A program made the position numbers and the translations under genes. 32,106 nucleotides of DNA, from the NCBI GenBank assembly GCA_022563195.1, contig JADFNV010000031.1, positions 1 to 32,106 of the forward strand, written 5' to 3'. The notes beneath the pieces are model-generated. The model was not told where the DNA came from. It saw nothing but the letters and a program-made list of their open reading frames with translations, and made no database searches. Source of the DNA: Pseudomonadota bacterium (GTDB lineage Bacteria; Pseudomonadota; Gammaproteobacteria; Steroidobacterales; Woeseiaceae). Positions 1 to 12,296 of the stretch are shown in pieces. The first letter of the stretch is position 1, and the number at the start of each line of letters is the position of its first letter.

Positions 1-4295
<4,295 letters not shown>

Positions 4296-4299
<4 letters not shown>

Positions 4300-5585
4300 C
4301 GCGAAACTCCTGGTCGATCTGCGAGCCAGACAGAACCGGCGCCGGTCAGTCGCTCTATATCAATGAGTCTGAGTTGGTGGTCACTGCAAGCAGTAAGTCG
4401 TGCAGCACGCGCAGACAAAAGCTCGGTCTGCGCGTTCACCAGCTCAAGATGAGAAAAACGGCCAACACGGTAACCGGCCTCAATTTCCTTGAGAATGGTG
4501 CCGGCTCGCGGCAAAATATCCGCGTCAAATAAGGTAACCCGGGACCGTGTGTGAACCAGCTCCTGGTATAGCTCGTAGAGCGTGGCATGAAGTTCCAGAC
4601 GCGCCGCCTGCTCTTCAAACACCGACTGCTGGCGCAAGGCATTAGCGCGCCGCACGACCGGCGCCGCCCGTGCCGAAGAGCCCAGCGGTACCGATACACC
4701 GATCACCAGCGCATGGTCATCCAACTGTTCGATTCTTCGTACACCAGCGGATAGCGTCCAGTCAGGTCGCCGACGCGAATTGGCCAATCGAGCACGTGCT
4801 TCTTGCAAGCGTTGTTCAGAAGCAAAGCGCTGGAGATCCAGATTTTGGTCAAGATTTGCGACAATGGCCTCGAACGGCACCAGTGGCGGGAGGCTGCAAA
4901 GATTCCCATTCGCCTGTCCAAAAGTCGGGGTCAGGTCACCCCAGGTCGCGGCCAGGGACAGGCGCGCTACGCGCAATCCATGCTCGGCATCCTCCACTTG
5001 CAGTCCCGCGTTTGCCAGGCGGATTTCCGTGCGCAATCGCTCCACAGCCGGAGCCGCACCAGCACGTTCCCGAGCCGCGACCAATTCTGTGGCACGTTGC
5101 CAAACGTCAACGGACTCCTTCGCCAGTTGCAGTATCGCTTGCCGATTGACAACCGCTTCGAAGCGGCGGGTAAGCAAGGCCATAAGATCCAGGCGCTCGA
5201 CTTCAAGACGGCTCTCAAGCTGAGACTCTAGTGATGACGCAACGGACATTCGACCAGAACGAACCTCGGTACGCTGAAAAATGCGTGACAGGCGCAGCGT
5301 GGTTTCGCTTGTGTTGAAACCGGACAGCGTCCCGCTTCCCGCAAAATCCTCGACTTGCAGACTCACGGACCACTGCGGTTTCAGTGCGGCCTGATCGAGC
5401 GCCGCGGATGCTGCCTCGCGCCCGAACGACGCCGAGCGAAGTTGCGGATTGTGTTCCAGCGTAAGCTCCGCTGCTCGCAGCAACGTCAGCGACGGTGCAT
5501 CAGACGGTGCTTCTTGAGACCAGGCAACAGGGATGGAAAAAACCACCCACAAAATGAATAGACGAGACAAAACACTCTCCCACAC
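4296..5585 (-). CDS. czcC: TolC-family outer-membrane efflux protein, CzcC-type
   Basis: Outer-membrane channel of the metal pump, about 429 aa. It has a secretion signal (LSRLFILWVVFSIPVAWSQ) and the two long helical repeats of TolC proteins; the motif EHNPQLRSASFGREAA marks the start of the first repeat. The start is uncertain. The longest frame starts at a GTG (5585) without a good ribosome-binding site. A TTG at 5570 is preceded by GGGAG at suitable distance and would give a shorter, conventional signal peptide. The gene overlaps the adaptor gene by four bases and lies 57 bp downstream of the His-rich ORF. The CzcC name is inferred from the neighbours, since TolC proteins diverge quickly. 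Confidence 0.9.
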
Positions 5586-5642
5586 GATTTAAAACGGGCG
5601 CGGCAATGCCGCAACGAGATTGCGATTCAGCAATCGGGCGTT

Positions 5643-5996
5643 CTAAACGATTGGAGGTCGGTGCAGAGGTGTTATTAGCTTATCAGGCGGTTTGGCAATC
5701 GGCGGCGGAGTTCTTACCTCAGCCTGCCAGAGTGCCACAACGTTCACATCGATTTCGGGAACCGGTGCTATCGCTGGTGCGCCAACATCGTGCGCGTGCA
5801 GCACGCCAGCGTTACCAGGCTCACTGACGTCGCGCGGATTAGCGTCGTCTACATCATTATGATCATGTGCATCGTGAACATGGCCAAAATCTGCTGCAGC
5901 ATGAGCATGAAACTCGATCTGCGAAAATCCCGATGCAATCACCGCAAGCAAAAGCACAGAAAGCGTTACCGCGCGTTTACGTGTGAGATTTGTCAT
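5643..5996 (-). CDS. Small secreted His-rich protein, first gene of the metal efflux operon
   Basis: A 117-aa product from the ATG at 5996 (MTNLTRKRAVTLSVLLLAV...); a GTG at 6026 and an ATG at 6008 are alternatives, and none has a clear ribosome-binding site. A hydrophobic signal segment is followed by a His/Asp-rich stretch, HAHAAADFGHVHDAHDHND, and a proline-rich tail. Secretion plus clustered His/Asp suggests periplasmic divalent-metal binding. Small genes in this position of czc operons (CzcI in Cupriavidus) are known. I see no convincing sequence match to CzcI beyond position, size and histidine content, so the role as metal buffer, chaperone or sensor is inference. Confidence 0.7.
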   Translation of the reverse strand: MTNLTRKRAVTLSVLLLAVIASGFSQIEFHAHAAADFGHVHDAHDHNDVDDANPRDVSEPGNAGVLHAHDVGAPAIAPVPEIDVNVVALWQAEVRTPPPIAKPPDKLITPLHRPPIV

Positions 5997-6128
5997 CAGG
6001 CTGAGCATTGGCCGAGACAGTGCCACAAAGCCGCATTCATCACAACATCAGTCGCCCAGGGCCAAGCTTGAATTTCAGTTTAGCCTCAAGAAGCCCAGCA
6101 ACATTCCCGCTATTCGTAACCGTGTCGA

Positions 6129-6143
6129 TCTCATCGATTGAGA
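6129..6143. promoter_or_regulatory. Short inverted repeat between acyltransferase and metal-efflux operon
   Basis: In the 144 bp between the acyltransferase stop and the His-rich gene there is TCTCA-TCGAT-TGAGA, an inverted repeat with 5-base arms. It lies where an operator for the efflux operon, or a weak terminator for the upstream gene, would be expected. No U-run follows on either strand, and nothing identifies the binding protein. No metalloregulator gene is visible in the window. Confidence 0.25.
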
Positions 6144-6170
6144 CGTTGCTCGTGTACTTGAGCCCGGTAC

Positions 6171-8153
6171 TTAATTCGCGACACTGAATAACGGATCAAA
6201 TATTATCGACACGTGCTTGGAGCCGAAAGTTGATAGATGATGGTCGTCGCGATACAGGGCGACTCCATTTTCCAGCGCAACGCGACAGAAACTCTCATTA
6301 CAGAGAATGCTCGCCGGACGCACTACCTCGATTGCCGCGTCCTTCTGTATCTGCGTAATGATCTCCAAGACTTCCTCATTGCGATCAAGATACTCATCCA
6401 GCCGAGGTGCGATCATCGCATTGACATCCCGACCGGTGATCAGGGCAATGTGGTTGGCAGACGGTACGCGATAACCGATTTCCGGAATCGGCCCAACGAC
6501 CACGACGCGTTGTCCCAGGTCTTTTAACGAGCGAATCGTTCTGCGCAGACCGGCATCCAGTAACTCACGACCACTGCTTCGGGTGCTGAGTGAATCCCTG
6601 ATGTCAAGCAGTTCAACGAGACTGCCGTCCTCATTCTTATACCGCGTTCCCTTGACGGACAAGGTCCATCTTGCAGCCAGGATGACTGTATCGATCTCTC
6701 CATGTTGCGAAATGTAGTCGAGTATCGTGCTATTGAACTCGTGGCAGTCCAGTCGGCCCGGCCTTACGATTTCCTGCAATGGAGGGCAGCGATTGCGAGT
6801 GGCAATAACCCCCGTTACACCGTTTCTTGCGGCGCTCAGGTTTACAGCGGATGCAAGTGACTGGGCATGTGAGTCGCCCCATAAAATGAAGCTGGGTTCA
6901 CCACCGCTTTTGCCGATGATGCAGAGTGACTTATCGATGTCCGGCTCTTCCATGATTTCCTTGCAAGCCTTCCAGCGCTCCCACTCCGTGTCGCCGCCAA
7001 CGACGTTGGCAAACTGCTCCAGTTTGTGCCGTCCAGGGTTCCCTCCTGTAACGAGAACTGACAAACCGACAGCGATCAAAACGGCGGTTACCGCAAACGA
7101 TGCGAGAAAAATTGATCGTCGTGTAGCAAGCAGCCTCTTCTCGCGAAAGGGTGTTTCTACGAAACGCCAGGAAAGCACTGACACAAGAAATATTACGGCA
7201 AACAGGAAAAGTTTCTCCTGTTGGGTCAGGTCCACCGCCTTGTAGTATTTTGCAAAGACCAATAGCGGCCAATGCCAGAGATACAACGAGTAGGAGATTA
7301 AACCGACAAATACGATCGGCCTGATTGACAGCAGGCGACTGACGACGGTGGCACCAGAACCACCCGTGTAGATAATGAGCGCTGCACCTATGGTGGGAAC
7401 TGCCGCACTCGCACCCGGGAACGAAGTCTGATCATCGAATGCAATATTGCTGTACATCACGAGAAAGAGCCCTAGTCCCGCGACGACATTGCGCATCACA
7501 GTATTTTGCAGGGGCCGGATCACTGCGATAGCCAGGAAACTTCCTATGAGCAATTCCCATGCCCGCGTCGGCAACAAATAGAATACGGCAGTCCTGTCGA
7601 CATCCATGCCGACAACACAGGCCGCAAATGAAAGCAGCAAGATCGGAATCAGGACGCCCAGGTATCTCTTGCCGCCGAATCTTGCGATCAACAACAGCAA
7701 TAGCGGGAACAGCAGGTAGTACTGCTCTTCCACGGACAGCGACCACGTATGGAGCAACGGTTTCAGCTCGGCCGCGGCATCGAAATATCCTGCCTGCCAA
7801 TTGAAATAGACGTTGGACAGGAACAGGTTGTTGGCTATCGAGCTGCGCGCAAGATCCTCATAGTCACTTGTTTCAAAAAGGACAATTCCGACAACCAAGC
7901 AAAACACGACGACCGTAATGATTGCGGGCAATATGCGTCGCATGCGGCGCTGATAGAAGTTTGCGAGCGAAAATCTTTGCTCGCCGATTTCACGAACGAT
8001 GATTGTTGTTATCAGAAAGCCCGAGATAACGAAAAAGACGTCAACGCCAACATAACCACCGCTGAAAAGGCCGATACCCGAGTGATAAAAGATAACGCAG
8101 AGCACCGCGATAGCTCGCAGTCCATCAATGTCTGGTCTGTATTTTGGCGTCAT
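6171..8153 (-). CDS. Membrane acyltransferase (OafA/YrhL-type) with C-terminal SGNH domain
   Basis: A 660-aa fusion of an acyltransferase-3 membrane domain and a periplasmic SGNH hydrolase-like domain, the OafA architecture that O-acetylates surface polysaccharides. The N-terminus has R13-x10-H24 (in DGLRAIAVLCVIFYH) and GYVGVDVFFVISGFLIT, the conserved first-helix motifs, followed by about ten hydrophobic helices up to ~residue 365. The SGNH part has GDSHAQ near residue 424 (nucleophile Ser) and a C-terminal D-x-x-H in YRDDHHLS near 636. It is the last gene of the aminotransferase-sulfotransferase-glycosyltransferase group, 41 bp after the glycosyltransferase. The acceptor is unknown; the neighbours suggest a sulfated glycan or glycolipid. 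No ribosome-binding site is obvious before the ATG. Confidence 0.93.
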   Translation of the reverse strand: MTPKYRPDIDGLRAIAVLCVIFYHSGIGLFSGGYVGVDVFFVISGFLITTIIVREIGEQRFSLANFYQRRMRRILPAIITVVVFCLVVGIVLFETSDYEDLARSSIANNLFLSNVYFNWQAGYFDAAAELKPLLHTWSLSVEEQYYLLFPLLLLLIARFGGKRYLGVLIPILLLSFAACVVGMDVDRTAVFYLLPTRAWELLIGSFLAIAVIRPLQNTVMRNVVAGLGLFLVMYSNIAFDDQTSFPGASAAVPTIGAALIIYTGGSGATVVSRLLSIRPIVFVGLISYSLYLWHWPLLVFAKYYKAVDLTQQEKLFLFAVIFLVSVLSWRFVETPFREKRLLATRRSIFLASFAVTAVLIAVGLSVLVTGGNPGRHKLEQFANVVGGDTEWERWKACKEIMEEPDIDKSLCIIGKSGGEPSFILWGDSHAQSLASAVNLSAARNGVTGVIATRNRCPPLQEIVRPGRLDCHEFNSTILDYISQHGEIDTVILAARWTLSVKGTRYKNEDGSLVELLDIRDSLSTRSSGRELLDAGLRRTIRSLKDLGQRVVVVGPIPEIGYRVPSANHIALITGRDVNAMIAPRLDEYLDRNEEVLEIITQIQKDAAIEVVRPASILCNESFCRVALENGVALYRDDHHLSTFGSKHVSIIFDPLFSVAN

Positions 8154-8194
8154 CGAAATATTCGTGTCGGGGCGTACAAACTGCGGTCCGAAGC

Positions 8195-9079
8195 TTAGTG
8201 GTCCTGGCTCTTGCGGATAAATTTCCGAATCCAGGTGACCAGGGAGTCCTTTTTGTATCTACCTTTGACGATGTGACGAATCTGACACACGTTCGGAATG
8301 TCGAGCGGCGTCCCGTGCGTGCCAATCAACCAGCGAAACGCCCGGTCCTCATAGGTTTTCATCCAGCGCTCGGCGGGCGTCTGATAATGGCCAATGGAGT
8401 CACAATAACCACAGGCACGGGCGATATCGCCGTGCGTGATCTGGTGCGGACCCTTGGCTTTCTTGCGCGGACCTCCATAGGGTTTGAATTGCTCGATCGG
8501 AATTTCGAGCAGGGTCGGGCCGTCTCGACCTTTCCTCAATATCTCATCGTCCTCGGCCAATAGCGATGTGCCCAGGCCGATGGTCGGATGTACCAGTCCG
8601 TCATCCCGACCTTGCAGCCGATCCGCCAGCGTATCGAGACAGTTCTCATGAAAAATGATGTCGGCGTCGGTGAACCAGATCCAGTCGGCCTCAGTATTCT
8701 TTGCGGCGAGATTTCTGCCGATGCTGCGGCGAAACAATTTCTCTTTCGGCAACGACTGCCAGTTCCAGGTGATACCAGGTACCTCCATGCGACCGAAGTA
8801 ATCAATCACGCGCGTGACGGCGTCATCCTCTGCCACAAAAAATACCGTCATCGTTATATCGAACTTTTCGGTGCGATGATTGACGAGTGAGCTGAGTTGG
8901 TAAGTCAGGAAGTGTCCATATCGCCAGCAATGGCTGACGATTTCCAGGCTCAGTTTGCCGGTTTTCTTCGCCTTGCTGACCGTCGCGGGATCGACATCGC
9001 GAAACCACGAGACAGGCAGAAATCCTGAAACGGCAATTCGATAAAACAAACTGAGGACTGACTCAATGATCCCTGACAT
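8195..9079 (-). CDS. GT-A-fold glycosyltransferase (family 2-like)
   Basis: A 294-aa putative glycosyltransferase. After a hydrophobic N-terminus comes LEIVSHCWRYGHFLTYQLSS, the usual first strand and helix of family-2-like enzymes. Then comes the metal/nucleotide-sugar site WFTDADIIFHE near residue 135, whose DAD corresponds to the DxD motif. A C-terminal part contains GYCDSIGHYQTPAERWMKTYEDRAFRW. Ribosome-binding site GGAG lies 7 bases before the ATG and includes the stop codon of the upstream sulfotransferase gene (3 bp gap), so the two are almost certainly co-translated. Donor and acceptor are unknown. Confidence 0.8.
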   Translation of the reverse strand: MSGIIESVLSLFYRIAVSGFLPVSWFRDVDPATVSKAKKTGKLSLEIVSHCWRYGHFLTYQLSSLVNHRTEKFDITMTVFFVAEDDAVTRVIDYFGRMEVPGITWNWQSLPKEKLFRRSIGRNLAAKNTEADWIWFTDADIIFHENCLDTLADRLQGRDDGLVHPTIGLGTSLLAEDDEILRKGRDGPTLLEIPIEQFKPYGGPRKKAKGPHQITHGDIARACGYCDSIGHYQTPAERWMKTYEDRAFRWLIGTHGTPLDIPNVCQIRHIVKGRYKKDSLVTWIRKFIRKSQDH

Positions 9080-9082
9080 TGA

Positions 9083-9871
9083 CTACTCCGCTGCCGTCGG
9101 TCGGCGCAGGCGCTTGTACATCGATACTTTTCGCAACGCGTTGATATATTGGGAAATTCTAGACCAAAAGTATACTTTTTCCGGATAGCGACTTCTGGAA
9201 AAATCCGGCTCGACGGTCTCCAGCGCCTGCTCCCATGCATCCGATGACTCATAGCCACACTCAATCAACTGCGGCGTCAGCGATCCGTGGATCATCTGCT
9301 GACCCTTGATTCGGTCGAGGTGCTGCTGCCAGATGCCGACGCTCGTTGGCGCAATGGGCCGGACGCTGTGCATGGCCGTAATGGATTTTTCAGACGCCTG
9401 CGCATGCTCATGGTAGCTGGAAAAGTCATGCAGCTTCTCGAGCCACGGAAACGCCGCTGCAATCTTGTCCTGGGTCGTGTCCGGACTGGTCACAAAGTCC
9501 TCGTACCTGACCTGCAGGAACCGCTCATTGCCAACCATCGACATTGCGAAATTATGCATTTCGCGCCAAAGACGAATATTGGAGTAATACATGCTCTGGT
9601 CTTTACCGTGACGACTGATAATCACATCGCGCGGGTCGCGTAACACGTAAATGACATAGAGCTCCGGATCCGCATCGATCACCGCTGGCATGTACATCGT
9701 ATCTTTTGGCCGCTTGCTGATGAGCAGCTGGTCATTCTGCGCGGACACCAGGTTGAAGCGAACTTCATGATCGTAGTATTTGTCGACTTTGAAACAGGTG
9801 ACCATTGCCTCATGCAACAGCGTCGTGCCGCTGCGTGGCGAACAGGCGACGATGTGCAGGTGTTTAAACAT
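9083..9871 (-). CDS. PAPS-dependent sulfotransferase family protein
   Basis: A 262-aa cytosolic sulfotransferase-fold protein that should transfer sulfate from PAPS to an unknown hydroxyl or amine. The 5'-phosphosulfate loop SPRSGTT is at residues 11-17, right after the first strand. The 3'-phosphate binding segment LRDPRDVIISRHG starts near residue 77 (R81, S86). I chose the ATG at 9871: it puts the PAPS loop at the usual distance from the N-terminus and overlaps the aminotransferase stop by eight bases. Upstream starts (to 9922) would run into that gene. The gene sits between the class III aminotransferase and a glycosyltransferase, which points to a dedicated biosynthetic operon. Confidence 0.88.
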   Translation of the reverse strand: MFKHLHIVACSPRSGTTLLHEAMVTCFKVDKYYDHEVRFNLVSAQNDQLLISKRPKDTMYMPAVIDADPELYVIYVLRDPRDVIISRHGKDQSMYYSNIRLWREMHNFAMSMVGNERFLQVRYEDFVTSPDTTQDKIAAAFPWLEKLHDFSSYHEHAQASEKSITAMHSVRPIAPTSVGIWQQHLDRIKGQQMIHGSLTPQLIECGYESSDAWEQALETVEPDFSRSRYPEKVYFWSRISQYINALRKVSMYKRLRRPTAAE

Positions 9872-11153
9872 TCGCAAGACCCGCCAGAGATTCGTCCAGA
9901 GTTTCCAGCATATAGTCTGCATCCTTCGCCGACAGCACCAGAGGCGGACGCAGTTTCAGTATGTTGTCGTCCCGGCCCATCGTTCCGGTCAGGACACCTC
10001 GATTACGCAGGTCGTTAACCACGGCCGTGGTCAGTTTGCTTGCCGGTGTTCGCTGCTCGCGGTCGGATACGAGTTCGAGCGCGACAAACAGTCCCGTACC
10101 GCGAACGTCACCGACGCACTCGTGGGTTTCGGCGAGCTTCCACAGGCCGTCCACTAAATGCTGGCCAACGTCCAGTGCATTCTGCTGCAGGCCTTCATCC
10201 TCAATCACATCGAGAACGGCACTGGCCGCTGCACAGGAAACAGGGTTGCCGCCGAATGTATTGAAGTATCCATCCGACGTCGCGAACCCTGCGACCAACT
10301 CGCGCCGTGCGACGACGCCGGCTATCGGGTGACCGTTACCCATCGGTTTGCCCAGGGTGACAATGTCCGGTGTGAAATCGTCAGCTTCATAGCCCCAAAA
10401 ATGTTTGCCGGTGCGGCCGAAACCCGGCTGTACTTCGTCGGCTATGAACAACGCGCCTGCCTCTCTGACGATTTCGGCAGCCGTGCTGAGGTAAGCCGCT
10501 GGCGGAACAATAACTCCACCACTGGACACGATGGTATCGACAATAAAGGCCGCCGGTTTTACACCACGTGAATCTAGCATTTCCAGCGCCTCACGAAGAT
10601 ATTCGGCGTATCGCTCGCCGGCGTCATCGCCGCGATGTTCGCCACGGTAGCAATCGGGTGTCGGTACCGTTGCCACGTGAGCGGGAAGCTCGTCGACCGA
10701 ATTGTCCTCCGAGTCGATGTCGTAACATGCCTGGGAATTTCCGTGGTACGCGAAGTCGGTGACTATTACTCCGGTTCCGCCTGTAACAGAACGTGCAATT
10801 CGCAATGCCAACTCACTCGATTCGCTGCCGGTGCAGCAGAACATCGTCGTATCGAGTTCTTCGGCAAACTTGTCCGCCAGCCGCTCCGCGTAGTTCAGGA
10901 TATTCTCGTGCAGATATCGCGTATGCGTATTCAGTGTCTTCGCCTGCCGGTAGATCGCATCCACGACATGCGGGTGGCAATGACCAACGTGCGCCACGTT
11001 GTTGTACATATCCAGGTATTTGCGACCGCTGGCATCGTAAAGCCATGCACCCTCACCACGCACGATGTGCACCGGTTCCTCGTAGAACAGCCTGTAGGCC
11101 GTACCCAGCAACTTCTGCCTTCTTTTGAGCAAGTCTGCGTTATCCGACGTCAT
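9864..11153 (-). CDS. Class III PLP-dependent aminotransferase (AGXT2L-like)
   Basis: A 429-aa fold-type I PLP enzyme of class III. It resembles the AGXT2-like subgroup, which includes aminotransferases and amino-alcohol-phosphate phospho-lyases. Visible marks are CCTGSESSELALRIA near residues 106-120, D239-E240-V241-Q contacting the cofactor ring, and the Schiff-base lysine K269 in TLGKPMGNGHP. The start at 11153 has AGGAG seven bases upstream and begins MTSDNADLLKRRQ. The longer open frame to 11267 would cross the divergent promoter. It is first in an operon with sulfotransferase, glycosyltransferase and acyltransferase genes. The substrate is not predictable: a phospho-lyase activity on phosphoethanolamine-like compounds or transamination are both possible. 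Confidence 0.9.
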   Translation of the reverse strand: MTSDNADLLKRRQKLLGTAYRLFYEEPVHIVRGEGAWLYDASGRKYLDMYNNVAHVGHCHPHVVDAIYRQAKTLNTHTRYLHENILNYAERLADKFAEELDTTMFCCTGSESSELALRIARSVTGGTGVIVTDFAYHGNSQACYDIDSEDNSVDELPAHVATVPTPDCYRGEHRGDDAGERYAEYLREALEMLDSRGVKPAAFIVDTIVSSGGVIVPPAAYLSTAAEIVREAGALFIADEVQPGFGRTGKHFWGYEADDFTPDIVTLGKPMGNGHPIAGVVARRELVAGFATSDGYFNTFGGNPVSCAAASAVLDVIEDEGLQQNALDVGQHLVDGLWKLAETHECVGDVRGTGLFVALELVSDREQRTPASKLTTAVVNDLRNRGVLTGTMGRDDNILKLRPPLVLSAKDADYMLETLDESLAGLANV

Positions 11154-11194
11154 ATTCAACTCCTGCCGATTTACGTGCTCGATAATAATGAACA

Positions 11195-11223
11195 TTGACC
11201 CGCCGGACATCCCTCTATACATA
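11195..11223 (+). promoter_or_regulatory. Probable promoter of the amidohydrolase-met-acyl-CoA operon
   Basis: The 112-bp divergent spacer between the aminotransferase and amidohydrolase genes contains TTGACC at 11195-11200. TATACA follows 15 bases later, or TACATA 17 bases later. A perfect 10-bp palindrome, ACATATATGT, at 11219-11228 overlaps the putative -10 and could be an operator acting on both directions. Good ribosome-binding sites follow on each side (GGAGG at 11251 for plus, AGGAG for minus). I saw no SAM riboswitch or MetJ-like box in this spacer. Confidence 0.4.
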
Positions 11224-11265
11224 TATGTGCCGGGAAGGAGCATTCGCCCGGGAGGCGCGATCGAC

Positions 11266-12291
11266 ATGCTTACGATCTACAGCGACGATCACAGACGACA
11301 TAGCGGCAAATTCGAACTCGTCGATGGCGAGATGCACCCGTGCTATGAGTGTCCCGAGCGAGCCGACCTGGTTCTCAAGGCCGTCAGAAAAGCAGGGATC
11401 GGCGAGATTATTGAGCCTGATGACTTTGGGCTGGCTCCAGTTCGCCGCATACATGACGACCGCTTTGTTGAGTTCCTCCAGGAAGCCTGGGAGCTGTGGT
11501 CTGCGGAGGGAAGAGACTGTGATGCCCTGCCACTGGTCTGGGCCGTGCGCGGCATGCGCCAGATAGAGCCGCAGCACATCGATGGCAAACTTTCCTATTT
11601 CTCGTTTGACGCGGGCACACCGATAACAGCGGGTACGTGGCGAGCTGTCACTGCCGCCGCAAATGTCGCCCTGACCGGCGCTGCGAGACTGCGCGGCGGC
11701 GAACCGAGCGCATTTTCCCTGTGCCGTCCGCCTGGCCATCATGCGGCCAGCGATTATTACGGAGGCTACTGTTTTTTCAATAACGCGGCGATAGCCGCGC
11801 AATACCTGCTGGACCAGGGCGCGAAGCGAGTCGCAATTCTCGATGTAGATTATCACCATGGCAACGGCACGCAGTCCATATTCTATGATCGAGACGACGT
11901 ACTGTTTGTATCCATCCACGGCGATCCGGATCAGGAGTACCCCTACTTTCTCGGCCGCACCGATGAATGCGGCACTGGCGCAGGTGAAGGCTACAATGCG
12001 AATTTTCCGCTCCGCTGGCAGAGCAGCGCGGCAAGCTGGTTCACCGCCCTCGACAAAGGCCGACAACTGATCGCGGAATTTGCACCAGACTACGTCGTCG
12101 TATCGCTCGGCGTCGACACTTACGAAGGGGATCCCATATCCCAGTTTCGACTGACGAATGATGACTTCCTGATCGTTGGTCGTCGCATCGCGAGCCTTGG
12201 TTTGCCGACGCTATTCGTGCTCGAGGGTGGATACGCCATTGCAGATATCGGCACAAACGTTTCCAATGTACTGATCGGGTTTACCGGTTAA
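11266..12291 (+). CDS. aphA: Acetylpolyamine amidohydrolase / class II histone-deacetylase-like enzyme
   Basis: A 341-aa zinc deacetylase of the arginase-deacetylase fold, the same length as I remember for Mycoplana ramosa acetylpolyamine amidohydrolase and collinear with it. Catalytic residues fall on the same numbers: H158/H159 in RPPGHHA, zinc ligands D195 and H197 in DVDYHHGNG and D284 in LGVDTYEGDP, and Y323 in EGGYA. It would free acetate from N-acetylated polyamines or a similar small amide in the cytoplasm. At position 117, where the Mycoplana enzyme has a glutamate lining the substrate tunnel (from memory), this protein has glycine (FDAGTPIT), so the substrate may differ. The ATG at 11266 has GGAGG ten bases before it. 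It heads the plus-strand operon; metA follows after 5 bp. Confidence 0.9.
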   Translation: MLTIYSDDHRRHSGKFELVDGEMHPCYECPERADLVLKAVRKAGIGEIIEPDDFGLAPVRRIHDDRFVEFLQEAWELWSAEGRDCDALPLVWAVRGMRQIEPQHIDGKLSYFSFDAGTPITAGTWRAVTAAANVALTGAARLRGGEPSAFSLCRPPGHHAASDYYGGYCFFNNAAIAAQYLLDQGAKRVAILDVDYHHGNGTQSIFYDRDDVLFVSIHGDPDQEYPYFLGRTDECGTGAGEGYNANFPLRWQSSAASWFTALDKGRQLIAEFAPDYVVVSLGVDTYEGDPISQFRLTNDDFLIVGRRIASLGLPTLFVLEGGYAIADIGTNVSNVLIGFTG

Positions 12292-12296
12292 TCGCC

